DNA of 11,510 nucleotides from Podila epigama (taxonomy: Eukaryota > Mortierellomycota > Mortierellomycetes > Mortierellales > Mortierellaceae), in contig JAAAVE010000685.1 in assembly GCA_015679605.1 (NCBI GenBank), forward strand, positions 1 to 11,510, in the 5' to 3' direction. This document shows, piece by piece, positions 1-8,212 of this stretch; the first letter of the stretch is position 1, and every line of letters starts with the position of its first letter. The notes below the pieces were generated by a model. The model did no database searches and had not been told where the DNA came from. It saw nothing but the letters and a program-made list of their open reading frames with translations. The position numbers and the translations under genes are program-made.

Positions 1-36
1 TTTTTGTTTTTGTTTTTGTTTTTGTTTTTGTTTTTG
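1..36. repeat. (TTTTTG)6 hexanucleotide microsatellite
   Basis: Six perfect TTTTTG copies begin at the first base, so the array probably continues beyond the left edge. It reads CAAAAA on the VPS11 strand and lies in the VPS11 intron that starts at donor 88-83 (GTAAGG). No acceptor within these 88 bases restores the VPS11 frame. Confidence 0.95.
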
Positions 37-88
37 TAATTGAAATCTTTGGGTTTCGCGCCTACTGCAGTTTGAGTTTTTTCCTTAC

Positions 89-2305
89 AAATCATGCTCC
101 TCAAACTTTTCAGCCAGATAGACGGCGTGTTCGTGATATCCTGCCTGACGACAGACCTGAATAGCTGTCTCGAGGTCAAATGTCAAATCCGTATCAGTCT
201 ATACAGGGAAATGAGGGTGAGAGGAGTATGTTGGTCGGATGTCAAGCTGCACATTCCACATGAAGCCGTATCAAAAATTAAAATAGACAAGTAGACAACA
301 GATAATAGCAAGAAAAAGCAAAACATTTACCTTGATAAACTCATCCAAGCGCTTGACATCCTTCAATTTCGTATAACAGTTTAGTAGGAGGGTGGTATGG
401 TCGGCGTTGGCAAGTCCACTCGAGTGCAGCTCTTGAAGGTATGAAGTCAAGTTGTAGATGCGCTGGGCGTCCAGGAATTTCCGAATCACATAGGAAGGCT
501 CCAATCGCCCAATGGTGCGCACATACTGGCCCATCGCTCCATCATAGTCGCCCTTGTTATACAGATGATCACCGTACTTTTTGATAATGTCCGAGATGCT
601 AGCGTCGTCGTACTTTTGATTATGGGCAAGATTGATGGCCAAAAGATACATGTTCTTCTTGAAGAGGACGTCCAGCTTGGTTGGCGTATCCATTTCATCC
701 AGACGATAGACCCTGCCTCCATTTTCAACAATGTAGATGCTGCCCCACTCGGACAGTACGCTTCGAATACCTTGAGCAAATGTGGCCGAATATGCTGTAA
801 ACTTGTTGACAGTGTCGATAATGGTCAATTTAGTGGTATCGTTGGCAGAGATGGTCGCATTCACGCCAAATGTCCTGGAGGCGGCAGAAGGAATAGCAGG
901 TGGAGAGACGAGGACCAGGTATGATTTGTAAAAGGAGATGAATGTCTTTGGGCCTAGATTGGAGTTTGGCATTTTTTTTTGTGAGTGTGGTGTTAGCTTA
1001 GGTGAAGGAAGGAAATGAATAAAAGGAATACGAGCCCATCCTTACCGTCAAAGGCGTACGCTGGACCACGACCATCCGGACTGTAAAAGTAGATGGCCTC
1101 ATCTCGGGCAATAGCCATCTCTTGTGTGCTATCATTCAACACTGCACATCCGAGTCCACCTCCTTGTTCGTCCAAAGGCTATTATGTAGCGATATACCAT
1201 GTTTATCGTGTCTTTGGTGATTAGGATACGTGTTATTCATGATGGTGGGAAAAAAAAAAAAAAAAAAAAAAACAAGGTGAGTGCTAGTGTATAATGTTGT
1301 TGGTGCGAAATTACCAGTGTCGACTTGTGAACTGTGTTGTAGAGGTACACTTTGGCAGTAGTGGCAATGTAGAGGAATGCGCCTCGCTGTTGCTCCTTGA
1401 ATCCCAAGCCTAGACACGTATAGGTTGAGATTGTCAGTATCTTTTTTGTTTAATAAAAGTATAAAAATTGCTGCTAACGCTTCATGTCTCCTTGGTTTAC
1501 CTGTGATGGGTTCGTCGTTCTGGTGAACAATCTTTTGAGCAGTAGTACGTTCACGCATGAGGTCACCACTGATCAAGACAACAGTTCCATTGGCCAAACC
1601 GACGGCAATCTGCGACAGGTTCTCGAGCACAGCCAAGGCAGACACTGGGAAAGCACTGCCAGATTGTTGAACTCGAATGGTTCGCTCTAAAGATGGTCCA
1701 GGCTTGTTTCTATCTGGTTTATCAAGATCCCACAGTTTGATGACCTGCACCGCGTTGTCCTCCTCCTAAGATAACGGCACCAAATCCAAGCATAGAGTAA
1801 ACTTGAGATTAGGAAAAGTGGAAGGATATACACATACATCTTACATATACATATTTGCAAAGTATACAAGAATGTACATAGGGCTTTCTGTCAGAAACTT
1901 ACACCAACAGTGACGAGAATATTGCGCTGCCGGAGCTGCTTCATGTGCGTGACACGACCCAAGTCATAGGCAAGAAAGGACTCGACATGAAGTCCCTTGT
2001 CAATGATGTGAACCAGTCCTGACCGATCCGCGACGACCATATGTCCCCTACCGGCAGTCGCGACATTAGCTTCTATCGACTGGAAGGCATGTAAGAATGT
2101 AAGAGGGCGACATGGTGAATGTTGAGAGACTGGGGTGTCAATTGTGTGAAACTGTCCAAAAGAGCATCAAATGGGGAATGTCGCCAATATCCCTTTTTTT
2201 TTGTTCTGATGAACAGACCTTGAAGATTTCAGGTGATTTAGAAGGGTCCTCGGGGTCTTTGACCTCGACACGTTCAAAAAAGTTGAATTGGCGTTGCTGA
2301 GCCAT
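89..2305 (-). CDS. VPS11: VPS11/PEP5, HOPS/CORVET tethering subunit (5' half, partial, 7 exons)
   Basis: VPS11 is a core subunit of the HOPS and CORVET complexes, which tether endosomal and vacuolar membranes before fusion. Exons in transcript order: 2305-2219, 2079-1903, 1765-1501, 1409-1315, 1178-1046, 953-331, 198-89. All junctions keep frame and give 496 residues plus two bases, about half of the usual length. Residues 1 to about 280 form the N-terminal beta-propeller (blocks such as VQVIKLWDLDK, IAVGLANGTVVLISGDL, DGRGPAYAFDG). The alpha-solenoid follows, with near-invariant stretches YGDHLYNKGDYDGAMGQY, IGRLEPSYVIRKFLDAQR and LANADHTTLLLNCYTKLKD, all easily recognised against animal VPS11. 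The start is the ATG opening MAQQRQFNFFERVEVKDP, matching the family's short aromatic N-terminus. The RING end lies off the left edge. Introns are 91-139 nt; the first uses donor GTCTGT. The exon model is mine by homology from memory; identity is very secure, intron 1 slightly less so. Confidence 0.95.
1250..1272. repeat. A23 homopolymer (T23 on the coding strand) in VPS11 intron 4
   Basis: An uninterrupted run of 23 A lies inside the 136-nt VPS11 intron 1179-1314. On the transcribed strand it is a long oligo-T/U tract about 70 nt upstream of the acceptor TAG at 1181-1179. Length is likely to vary between strains and to be error-prone in sequencing. Confidence 0.95.
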
Positions 2306-2550
2306 TTCAGTAGGTGTGTGAATGTGTATGAATGTGTAATGACAGGTTGATTGTGAAGATGGATGTTAAACGCGATGAACAAGAAAAGTGCATGCGTGAC
2401 AAAGAAAAAGAAAAAGAAATGCTCCGACTGTGACAGCGTCCTTTTTTTTTTTTTTTTTTTTGCACAACCTTTGCCAAGAATGAATTGAATGAATGAATCA
2501 ATGAGAATCTCTCTTTCTTTTCTTTGTAATTAAACACACATTAAAGCATC
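2306..2550. promoter_or_regulatory. Divergent (probably bidirectional) promoter of VPS11 and the CS-like gene
   Basis: These 245 bases separate two head-to-head start codons, so they must hold the proximal promoters and leaders of both genes. Visible contents: a VPS11 leader rich in CA and CATTC on the minus strand (about 2318-2340), an A/G-rich tract at 2400-2420, a T20 run at 2442-2461, GAATGAATGAAT at about 2479-2497 and a pyrimidine tract at 2508-2525. I see no clear TATA box. Oligo-dA/dT runs of this kind commonly exclude nucleosomes at fungal promoters; that role is inferred. Confidence 0.7.
2442..2461. repeat. T20 homopolymer in the divergent promoter
   Basis: Twenty consecutive T lie nearly midway between the VPS11 and CS-like start codons. 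A poly(dA:dT) tract in this position is typical of a nucleosome-depleted bidirectional promoter. Confidence 0.9.
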
Positions 2551-3141
2551 ATGTCTACCATCCCTACCATTCATCTCCACCAGACTAGTCTTCAGGCTGT
2601 GCTCATCATTCAACAACCAGACATCGACTCGACGAGTGTGTCCGCCTCGCCTACAACAGACCAGAGTGCTGTCCAGCTGCGTTACAAGTCGTCAGTGTAT
2701 CCACATGGTGAGAGCACTTGGACTATTCGGTCACGAGTTTTACCTATTGCTGCAGCAACAGAGTCAGAAGCAGAAGCACCACTTACAGCCACGACTAGAC
2801 CAACACCAACAACAACACCATCACAAACGCCAAAGTCAATCCGCCAATGTTCTTTTAGTGTGTCGAACGAAAACATTGTCGTGACGTTGACCAAGGCTCA
2901 ACCAGGCATAGAGTGGCAAGCGCTCGATGTAAGCATTGACCAGGGCGATGCTACAGCACCAACAACGCATACACTCGTAAAATTTATCACGGCCGCGAAC
3001 ACGACCCACCTGAGTGACACAATCCGTCAAAGCAACCTGTGGGAGGACGACGAGGCAACGGGTGGCCGCGTCACGAACATACACGCGACCAAGGTACCAG
3101 GTGTCAACGCGATTCGATTGACAGCCGATTTGTCAACATAG
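2551..3141 (+). CDS. Small uncharacterised protein with a CS/p23/NudC-like region
   Basis: An intronless frame of 196 residues from ATG 2551 to TAG 3139-3141. I do not recognise it as a named family. The stretch C100 to L125 (CSFSVSNENIVVTLTK, then GIEWQAL) follows the end of CS domains, where NudC-type proteins show a W-x-I / V-V-x-x-L-x-K / W-x-x-L pattern. Upstream, VQLRYKSSVYPHGESTWTIR (residues 41-60) could supply the earlier strands, with the expected S-T-W-T-I signature. Between them sits a low-complexity Ala/Glu/Thr/Pro insert (about residues 66-96). The C-terminus (130-196) is polar and has an acidic WEDDEA patch. CS proteins are usually HSP90 co-chaperones or dynein/NudC-type adaptors, so a co-chaperone-like role is the inference. 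No signal peptide or membrane segment is seen. It is divergent from VPS11 (245 nt) and upstream of the oxidase gene. The gene call is good; the domain call is moderate. Confidence 0.7.
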   Translation: MSTIPTIHLHQTSLQAVLIIQQPDIDSTSVSASPTTDQSAVQLRYKSSVYPHGESTWTIRSRVLPIAAATESEAEAPLTATTRPTPTTTPSQTPKSIRQCSFSVSNENIVVTLTKAQPGIEWQALDVSIDQGDATAPTTHTLVKFITAANTTHLSDTIRQSNLWEDDEATGGRVTNIHATKVPGVNAIRLTADLST

Positions 3142-3722
3142 TCCTGTATTTGCCATAGACCCGAATTTGCCATAGACTTTGCCTGTACTAGTCTTTTATT
3201 AAGACACAAAGCTTTTAATATGCATTCCCTTGATGACGGACCATGGATAAATGAATGTGTGCGCATTGACAGAGTGACAAGGAAGGTTTGCAAGCTTTGT
3301 TTGAACACACACCGGTCGGTCGCTCGACAGGACACTGTTGGATACAATATGAATAGTTGACCAGTCGGATAGGGATCCACTCGGTGAACGGACCGTCGTT
3401 GACAAAAACAGAACGAATTCAAATTCAATATGGATAACCGTTTCTCCGTGTCGCTATGCTCTCCAATGATGTGTGTGAATGAATGTGTATGAATGTGTGC
3501 ATGGTTGCTGTGGATGTGTGTGTGTGTGTGTTGTTGCTACTTACCCCACACATTCTATCGCCTCGGCATTCTTGCCAATGGTCCAAAAAGGAGACTTTGT
3601 CTATCCCATCCTGTCTCTTTTTTCTTTCTTTTCTGTATCACAGAGTGACACTTTACACAAACTTGTTTCCCAATTCCATTCCTCCATTCTCATTCCCTCC
3701 CCCCATTCCCTCCCCCATTCAA
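3142..3722 (+). promoter_or_regulatory. 3' UTR of the CS-like gene and promoter/leader of acyl-CoA oxidase
   Basis: No convincing gene lies in these 581 bases. The first part is the CS-like gene's 3' flank, with TTTGCCATAGAC repeated at 3149-3160 and 3166-3177; I see no canonical AATAAA. From about 3470 come GAATG/TG repeats, including (TG)8 at 3515-3530. Pyrimidine tracts follow (3615-3640), then a C/T-rich leader at 3660-3722 with five CATTC words ending CATTCAAATG at the oxidase start. This leader style recurs before the gene at 8250. Confidence 0.6.
3515..3530. repeat. (TG)8 microsatellite
   Basis: Eight perfect TG units lie about 200 nt upstream of the acyl-CoA oxidase start codon, next to imperfect GAATGTGT repeats. 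Confidence 0.9.
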
Positions 3723-6700
3723 ATGTCATCCACTCAGTCTGAGGACAGGCAGCACCTGGACATCACTGCTGAGCGTGCAAAGTGCTCCTTTGACCCATCC
3801 CTCCTCACCCCTCTCTTCTATGGCGGTGAGGAAAAGATGGCTGCTTGCAGAAGGATTGAGGCAATGATTGACGCCGACCCCGTTTTTCGGCGTGACGACC
3901 GTTACTTTCTCGGTCGGACCGAGGTCTGTTCATTTATTTTTTCCTCTGGGTTGTTTAGCATAGACACTTGATACATGCAAATGTACTTTAATAATTGAAG
4001 CAATGGATGCTGACAGGGTACTGGCATGTCATGCTGTACATTATTCATTGTGTTGGGGGCGTATGAACACTTTCAAATCTCCACAATAGCGTTTCCAACG
4101 TGCCTTGCCAATGGTCAAGCGTTACGTCGAACTTCGCAACAAGCATGGTTTCACTCCTGAAGAGAGCGCCTACTTCAAGATCTACATTGACGACTATATT
4201 CCTGTAAGTCCTGCCTGATGTTGGCACTCTTTTTTTCACACCCATTCGGTTGTTTTGTCCTGGAGTATTCTTTCACTGACGCAAGACCCTCACATGGCGT
4301 CCTTTCTCCCTCCTTTCACCACCATGTGCACGAATAAACAAGGTGCACCTACACGAGTGTAAGTTTTTGCTTTTTGTCTCGCCCAATGTGCCACCCAATG
4401 ACAAAAAACTTGGCATTCAACATGAATCATCTTCAATACATAGCCATGTTCCTACCCGTTCTCCGAGCGCAAGCAAGTGATGAACAGCTCAAGGTGTGGC
4501 TTCCAAAGGCCGAGAATTACCACTACATTGGATGGTGAGTGCTAAAAGCATTATTCACCATTGAATATGGACTACATAGTACACTTTATGTAACACACTA
4601 TGTATTTCCATGTAACAAAAAAAAAAGCTATGCCCAGACGGAACTCGGCCATGGCTCCAACTTGTCACGTCTCGAGACCACGGCGACTCTGGACATTGAG
4701 CGTGACCAATGGGTCATTCATTCACCAACCCAGTCATCTGCAAAGTTTTGGATTGGTACTCTTGGCAAGATGGCGAACCATGCTGTGGTCCAAGCAAAGC
4801 TGATCATCAAAGGCAAAGATTATGGCGCCCATCCGTTCTTGGTTCCCATCCGGTCGCTCCGTGACCATACCCCCATACCTGGTGTGGTGATCAAGGACCA
4901 AGGCCCCAAGCAAGGCGCCATCTCCATGGACAATGGTTATGCTCGCTTTGACAATGTCCGTATCCCTCGCGAAAACGTAAAGAACACTTTATATTCTGGA
5001 CGGACGGAACGGAAGGCTATCCATGTTGTTGTTTACCGCCTTTTTTTTTTCTGAAATCTAACTCATGATGCATGGACGTTTTTCCTCGCTTTGAATCTCG
5101 ATCCCCCACCCCTAAACATATGGTTGTTAGATGCTGATGGGGTTCTCGCAAGTGTCGCGCGAGGGTGTGTATTCCAAGCCCATCCATGCAAAGTTGGCGT
5201 ATGGAGGAATGACAGCCGTTCGAACAACACTCATCAACCACTCGGCGCTCTCTATGGCGCGTGCTGTGACCATCGCCACTCGCTATTGCGCTGTCCGCCG
5301 CCAGGGAAATGTCGACCTGGCCACCCACTTGGAGACTCAGGTACTGGACTACCCTTCGGTCCAATACCGCATCTTGCCACTCTTGTCGCATGCATTCGCG
5401 ACCCTCTTTTCTGGTTACTGGATGAATGACATGTATGCTCAGTATAATACGGATATATCCAAAGGCAACACCTCGTTGTTGAAGGATGTACATGTGTACT
5501 CTTCAGGACTGAAGTCGTACTGTACCAAGCTTGCAGCTGACGGTATTGAGGAGGCAAGACGCTGCCTTGGCGGACATGGCTACTCGCTCTTTAGCGGCAT
5601 GATTGATTTCCATCGTCAGTTCCTTGCCACGGTCACCTACGAAGGCGAAAATGTTCTCTTGACAGTAAGGGCTTGGGCTAGTCTGCGCGACACACAAGAT
5701 GCTGTTTTTATCCCTTTGTTTTTGATGACTAAGTGCTCACTCTTGTCTTCATCGTGCTCTCTCTCTCTCTGTCTCTCACTCACGCTCTCGTACCTGTTTC
5801 GTTCATTGTGTTTCGTGTCTTTGTCTCATATAGCAACAAGTCTCTCGCTACCTTCTCAAACTGTACAAGGATGTTCTTCGTAACCCCAACATGCAGCTCT
5901 CTCCACCATCCAAGTACATCCTGTCCTTGTTCCATTACAACCTATTTGCGAACCAACGTTGTGAGGCGCGTTCCATCAAGGACTTTTACCAGCCCCAGGT
6001 CGTTTTCCTTGCCTTCCAACACCGTGCTGCGCGCTTGATCTATGAGCTTGCTGAAGCTGAAAAGGTCAATTCTGGATGGTCTGATCTCAACCTTGAATGC
6101 ATGCGTCTTTCCAAGGTAAGAAAAAATGAATTTATTTTTTCTTCCAACTCTCCTTGTCCACTTTTCACGGTCCTGAGTGCTGGAATGTTGTGTTGGTTTA
6201 ACTCTAGGAATATACCATTCTTTTGTAACAATGGATAGGCACATGTTCAGTACATTATGATTGAAAACTTTTACAATGGAATTGAAAAGCGATTCAACCA
6301 CGGTGTAGACATGACAAAAGAACAACAAAACCTTTTGACGGCCGTTCGGTCCCTGTACCATCTCCATGTGTTTTACACCATGGAGACCGAGCTTGGCGAA
6401 TTCCTCGAAGACGGTTACTTCTCGCCGGCGCAAGCACAGTGGGTTCGACAAGGGCTAAAGGATACGCTCAAGAGCGTACGTCCGAATGCAGTGGGATTTG
6501 CAGACTGTTTTGGGTTCACGGACACGTTCTTGAATTCTGCGCTGGGGTCCTTTGATGGTCGTGCGTATGAGCGTCTAGCGGCCATGACGGAGAAGGAACC
6601 GTTGAATAAGGATTTGACAGATAAGAATGGTGTTGTGTGGGGGTATGAAGAGTACTTGAAGCCGTTGATTTACGGTGAGGTAGGACCTTACAAGGGTCAT

Positions 6701-6727
6701 CTCGCAGTTGGACCCTCCAAGTTGTAG
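3723..6727 (+). CDS. Peroxisomal acyl-CoA oxidase, complete, 8 exons
   Basis: A POX1/ACOX-family FAD enzyme. It oxidises acyl-CoA to trans-2-enoyl-CoA, passing electrons to O2 to give H2O2, the first step of peroxisomal beta-oxidation. Exons: 3723-3923, 4090-4203, 4343-4358, 4444-4534, 4628-4976, 5131-5664, 5834-6115, 6239-6727; joined they give 691 residues, the normal family length. Family marks: N-terminal FDPSLLTPLFYGG and DPVFRRDDRYFLGRTE; CYAQTELGHGSNLSRLETTA (141-160) at the flavin/substrate region; RRCLGGHGYS; and YEGEN (427-431), whose first Glu (E428) aligns with the catalytic base of acyl-CoA dehydrogenases/oxidases. The C-terminal ACOX domain follows. The last residues are SKL, a canonical PTS1, so the enzyme is expected in the peroxisome matrix. 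Exon 3 is only 16 nt; intron 1 starts GTCTGT. ATG 3723 is chosen because it gives the usual ~18-residue lead before the conserved block. Confidence 0.96.
4343..4358 (+). other. 16-nt microexon (exon 3) of acyl-CoA oxidase
   Basis: Between introns 4204-4342 and 4359-4443 lies GTGCACCTACACGAGT, flanked by an AG acceptor (ACAAG) and a GTAAGT donor. It encodes VHLHE plus the first base of the next Ser, giving DDYIP-VHLHE-SMFLPVL. Acyl-CoA oxidases carry a matching D-D-x-x-P-x-x-L-H-E-S-M-F stretch here, so the exon is required for a continuous protein. Confidence 0.9.
5757..5770. repeat. (CT)7 repeat in acyl-CoA oxidase intron 6
   Basis: Seven CT units are followed by further CTCT-rich sequence to about 5790. 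They lie inside the 169-nt intron 5665-5833, upstream of the acceptor CATATAG, and probably act as an extended pyrimidine tract. Confidence 0.85.
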
Positions 6728-6747
6728 AAAGTTGTAAAAAGTTGTAG

Positions 6748-6763
6748 AATAAATAAATAAATA
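6748..6763 (+). terminator. Poly(A) signal of acyl-CoA oxidase
   Basis: Overlapping AATAAA hexamers (AATAAATAAATAAATA) start 20 nt after the stop codon, a canonical cleavage/polyadenylation signal unusually close to the stop. The 3' UTR is probably very short. Confidence 0.75.
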
Positions 6764-7126
6764 CATTAAGGGAGAGATAAAAATGTGCTAATACATTGTT
6801 GAGAATCTACCTTTGAGGGGGGGATGAGGAAAACAGGGGGGATATGGGCATGCACAGCACTACTTTTGCACACAAAACACACAAAACACACAGACATACA
6901 CACATGCACACAAAAATTAAAACAAAAAAGGGGATATGAGGACAGGTCTTTTAGGTCATTGTTTCGTCTCATGGTCAATGTCCCCCGTGGAGAAGAGTGA
7001 AGTGGTTTGAATGCTGCATGCATGAAGGATTACCCCTGTCATGTGGAAGATGACTGCAGGAGACAAACAGAGAAGAGAGACATTGTGGTAGAAGACATAT
7101 TGATAGGCATTAAGGTAGAAGACATA

Positions 7127-7186
7127 CAGATTGTCAAGCAGATTGACAAGCAGATTGACAAGCAGATTGACAAGCAGATTGACAAG
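7127..7186. repeat. 12-bp minisatellite, five copies of CAGATTGACAAG
   Basis: Five tandem 12-mers. The first has T for A (CAGATTGTCAAG); the other four are identical. Three longer related units follow (7187-7200, 7201-7215, 7216-7228), each starting CAG and ending GGCCAAG. Because 12 is a multiple of three the array stays open and reads Q-I-D-K repeatedly, but I see no gene context supporting translation. Confidence 0.95.
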
Positions 7187-7547
7187 CAGGCAAGGCCAAG
7201 CAGGTAAAGGCCAAGCAGTAAGGCCAAGCGGGGTTGGGTTTTTGGCGTTGCGTTAGGAGAAGGAAACGAGGAGGAGGGGGGGAATATCAAAGTCGTTGTC
7301 AGCAAAAGATGTTTGAATCGGATAAAAATACACATTTCCTTTTTTTTCATTTGCAGCCATAACCATCGCCATGCGTTATGTTATGAATAGTACAAATGAA
7401 CTAAGCAAAAAAAAAAGGTGGAGCAGAGCTGTGCGTGCTTCGACGAGTCACCGACAATTTGCTGCTCACACAGTCAAACAAAAACACATACACACACTCG
7501 CCCAAGACCAATTGCGCCGGAATGCATCTTTACATTTTACATGTGGA

Positions 7548-7600
7548 TGGATACAGATACAACACCGTCCATCCGTTATATTAGTGGATGGATGTATCCA
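7548..7600. repeat. Two-stage inverted repeat (possible hairpin/cruciform)
   Basis: TGGATACA (7548-7555) pairs with TGTATCCA (7593-7600), and TCCATCC (7568-7574) pairs with GGATGGA (7586-7592) around an 11-nt AT-rich loop. The two 3' arms are contiguous; the 5' arms are separated by 12 nt. There is no U-run typical of a terminator and no transposon ends. Confidence 0.6.
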
Positions 7601-8045
7601 GTATGTCAATTACCACCACAACCCATTGTGCTTAAGTGTCAAAGTATGCATTTAACTCGAACAAAATTCCATTGACCATGGCCATCATCAACGCGTGTGG
7701 AGAAACGACCAATACCCCATGGCGCATGGTTAAACTGAACTGCATTTCCACAACACAATGCAACAAAGCATGCAATTGGCCCATGAATAGATTTTAGCCT
7801 GCATCCGTTTTCTTGAGCCATGGTTTTCTTTCCATCCTGCATGTCCATCCCCATGCTGTCACACAAGCAACACCACGCACATTTCAACACACTTCAACAC
7901 ATTCACACCACGCAAAACACAAAACTCACACCACCATTTTTTTTTGGGTGCTCACAAAAACTAAAAGAGACAATCTGTTGACTGCATTAAAGTTGAGTTG
8001 AGTTGAGTTTTGAGTTGAATGTATTATATTAATATCGAGTTTTTT

Positions 8046-8069
8046 CTTTCTTTCTTTCTTTCTTTCTTT
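8046..8069. repeat. (CTTT)6 microsatellite upstream of the Q-rich gene
   Basis: Six perfect CTTT units start a T/C-rich tract running to about 8160. The tract keeps the downstream reading frame open by chance (Phe/Ser/Leu only) and should not be read as an N-terminal extension of the next protein. Confidence 0.9.
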
Positions 8070-8182
8070 ATCGTCTTTGGAATCATCCTTTTTGTATCGC
8101 ATCCTTTGTTTTTTTGTTCTTTCCTTCTTTCTTTCTGTTTTCTTTTCTTTTCTTTTTCTCAATTCCACACATTCTCATTCAA

Positions 8183-8212
8183 ATTCACATTCACATTCAC
8201 ATTCACATTCAC
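8183..8212. repeat. (ATTCAC)5 hexanucleotide repeat in the leader of the Q-rich gene
   Basis: Five perfect ATTCAC units end 37 nt before the start codon, giving a C/A/T leader nearly free of G. It resembles the CATTC-rich leaders before acyl-CoA oxidase and VPS11. Confidence 0.9.

Noticed and set aside
565-924. 119-residue plus-strand frame
   Set aside because: It is antisense to the strongly conserved VPS11 solenoid exon 331-953.
3561-3566. CCTCGG, the FarA/FarB fatty-acid-response core of Aspergillus, 157 nt upstream of acyl-CoA oxidase
   Set aside because: The same hexamer also occurs in VPS11 exon 1 (about 2249) and in the Q-rich gene (about 10067), so one copy is expected by chance, and the regulators are described in Ascomycota.
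7007-7207. 66-residue plus-strand frame ending in QIDK repeats
   Set aside because: Its second half is the minisatellite and the first half shows no family resemblance; the open frame follows from a 12-bp unit.
7639-7890. 83-residue minus-strand frame in the intergenic region
   Set aside because: Cys/Met-rich with no family resemblance and no supporting splice or promoter signals; kept as unannotated unique sequence.
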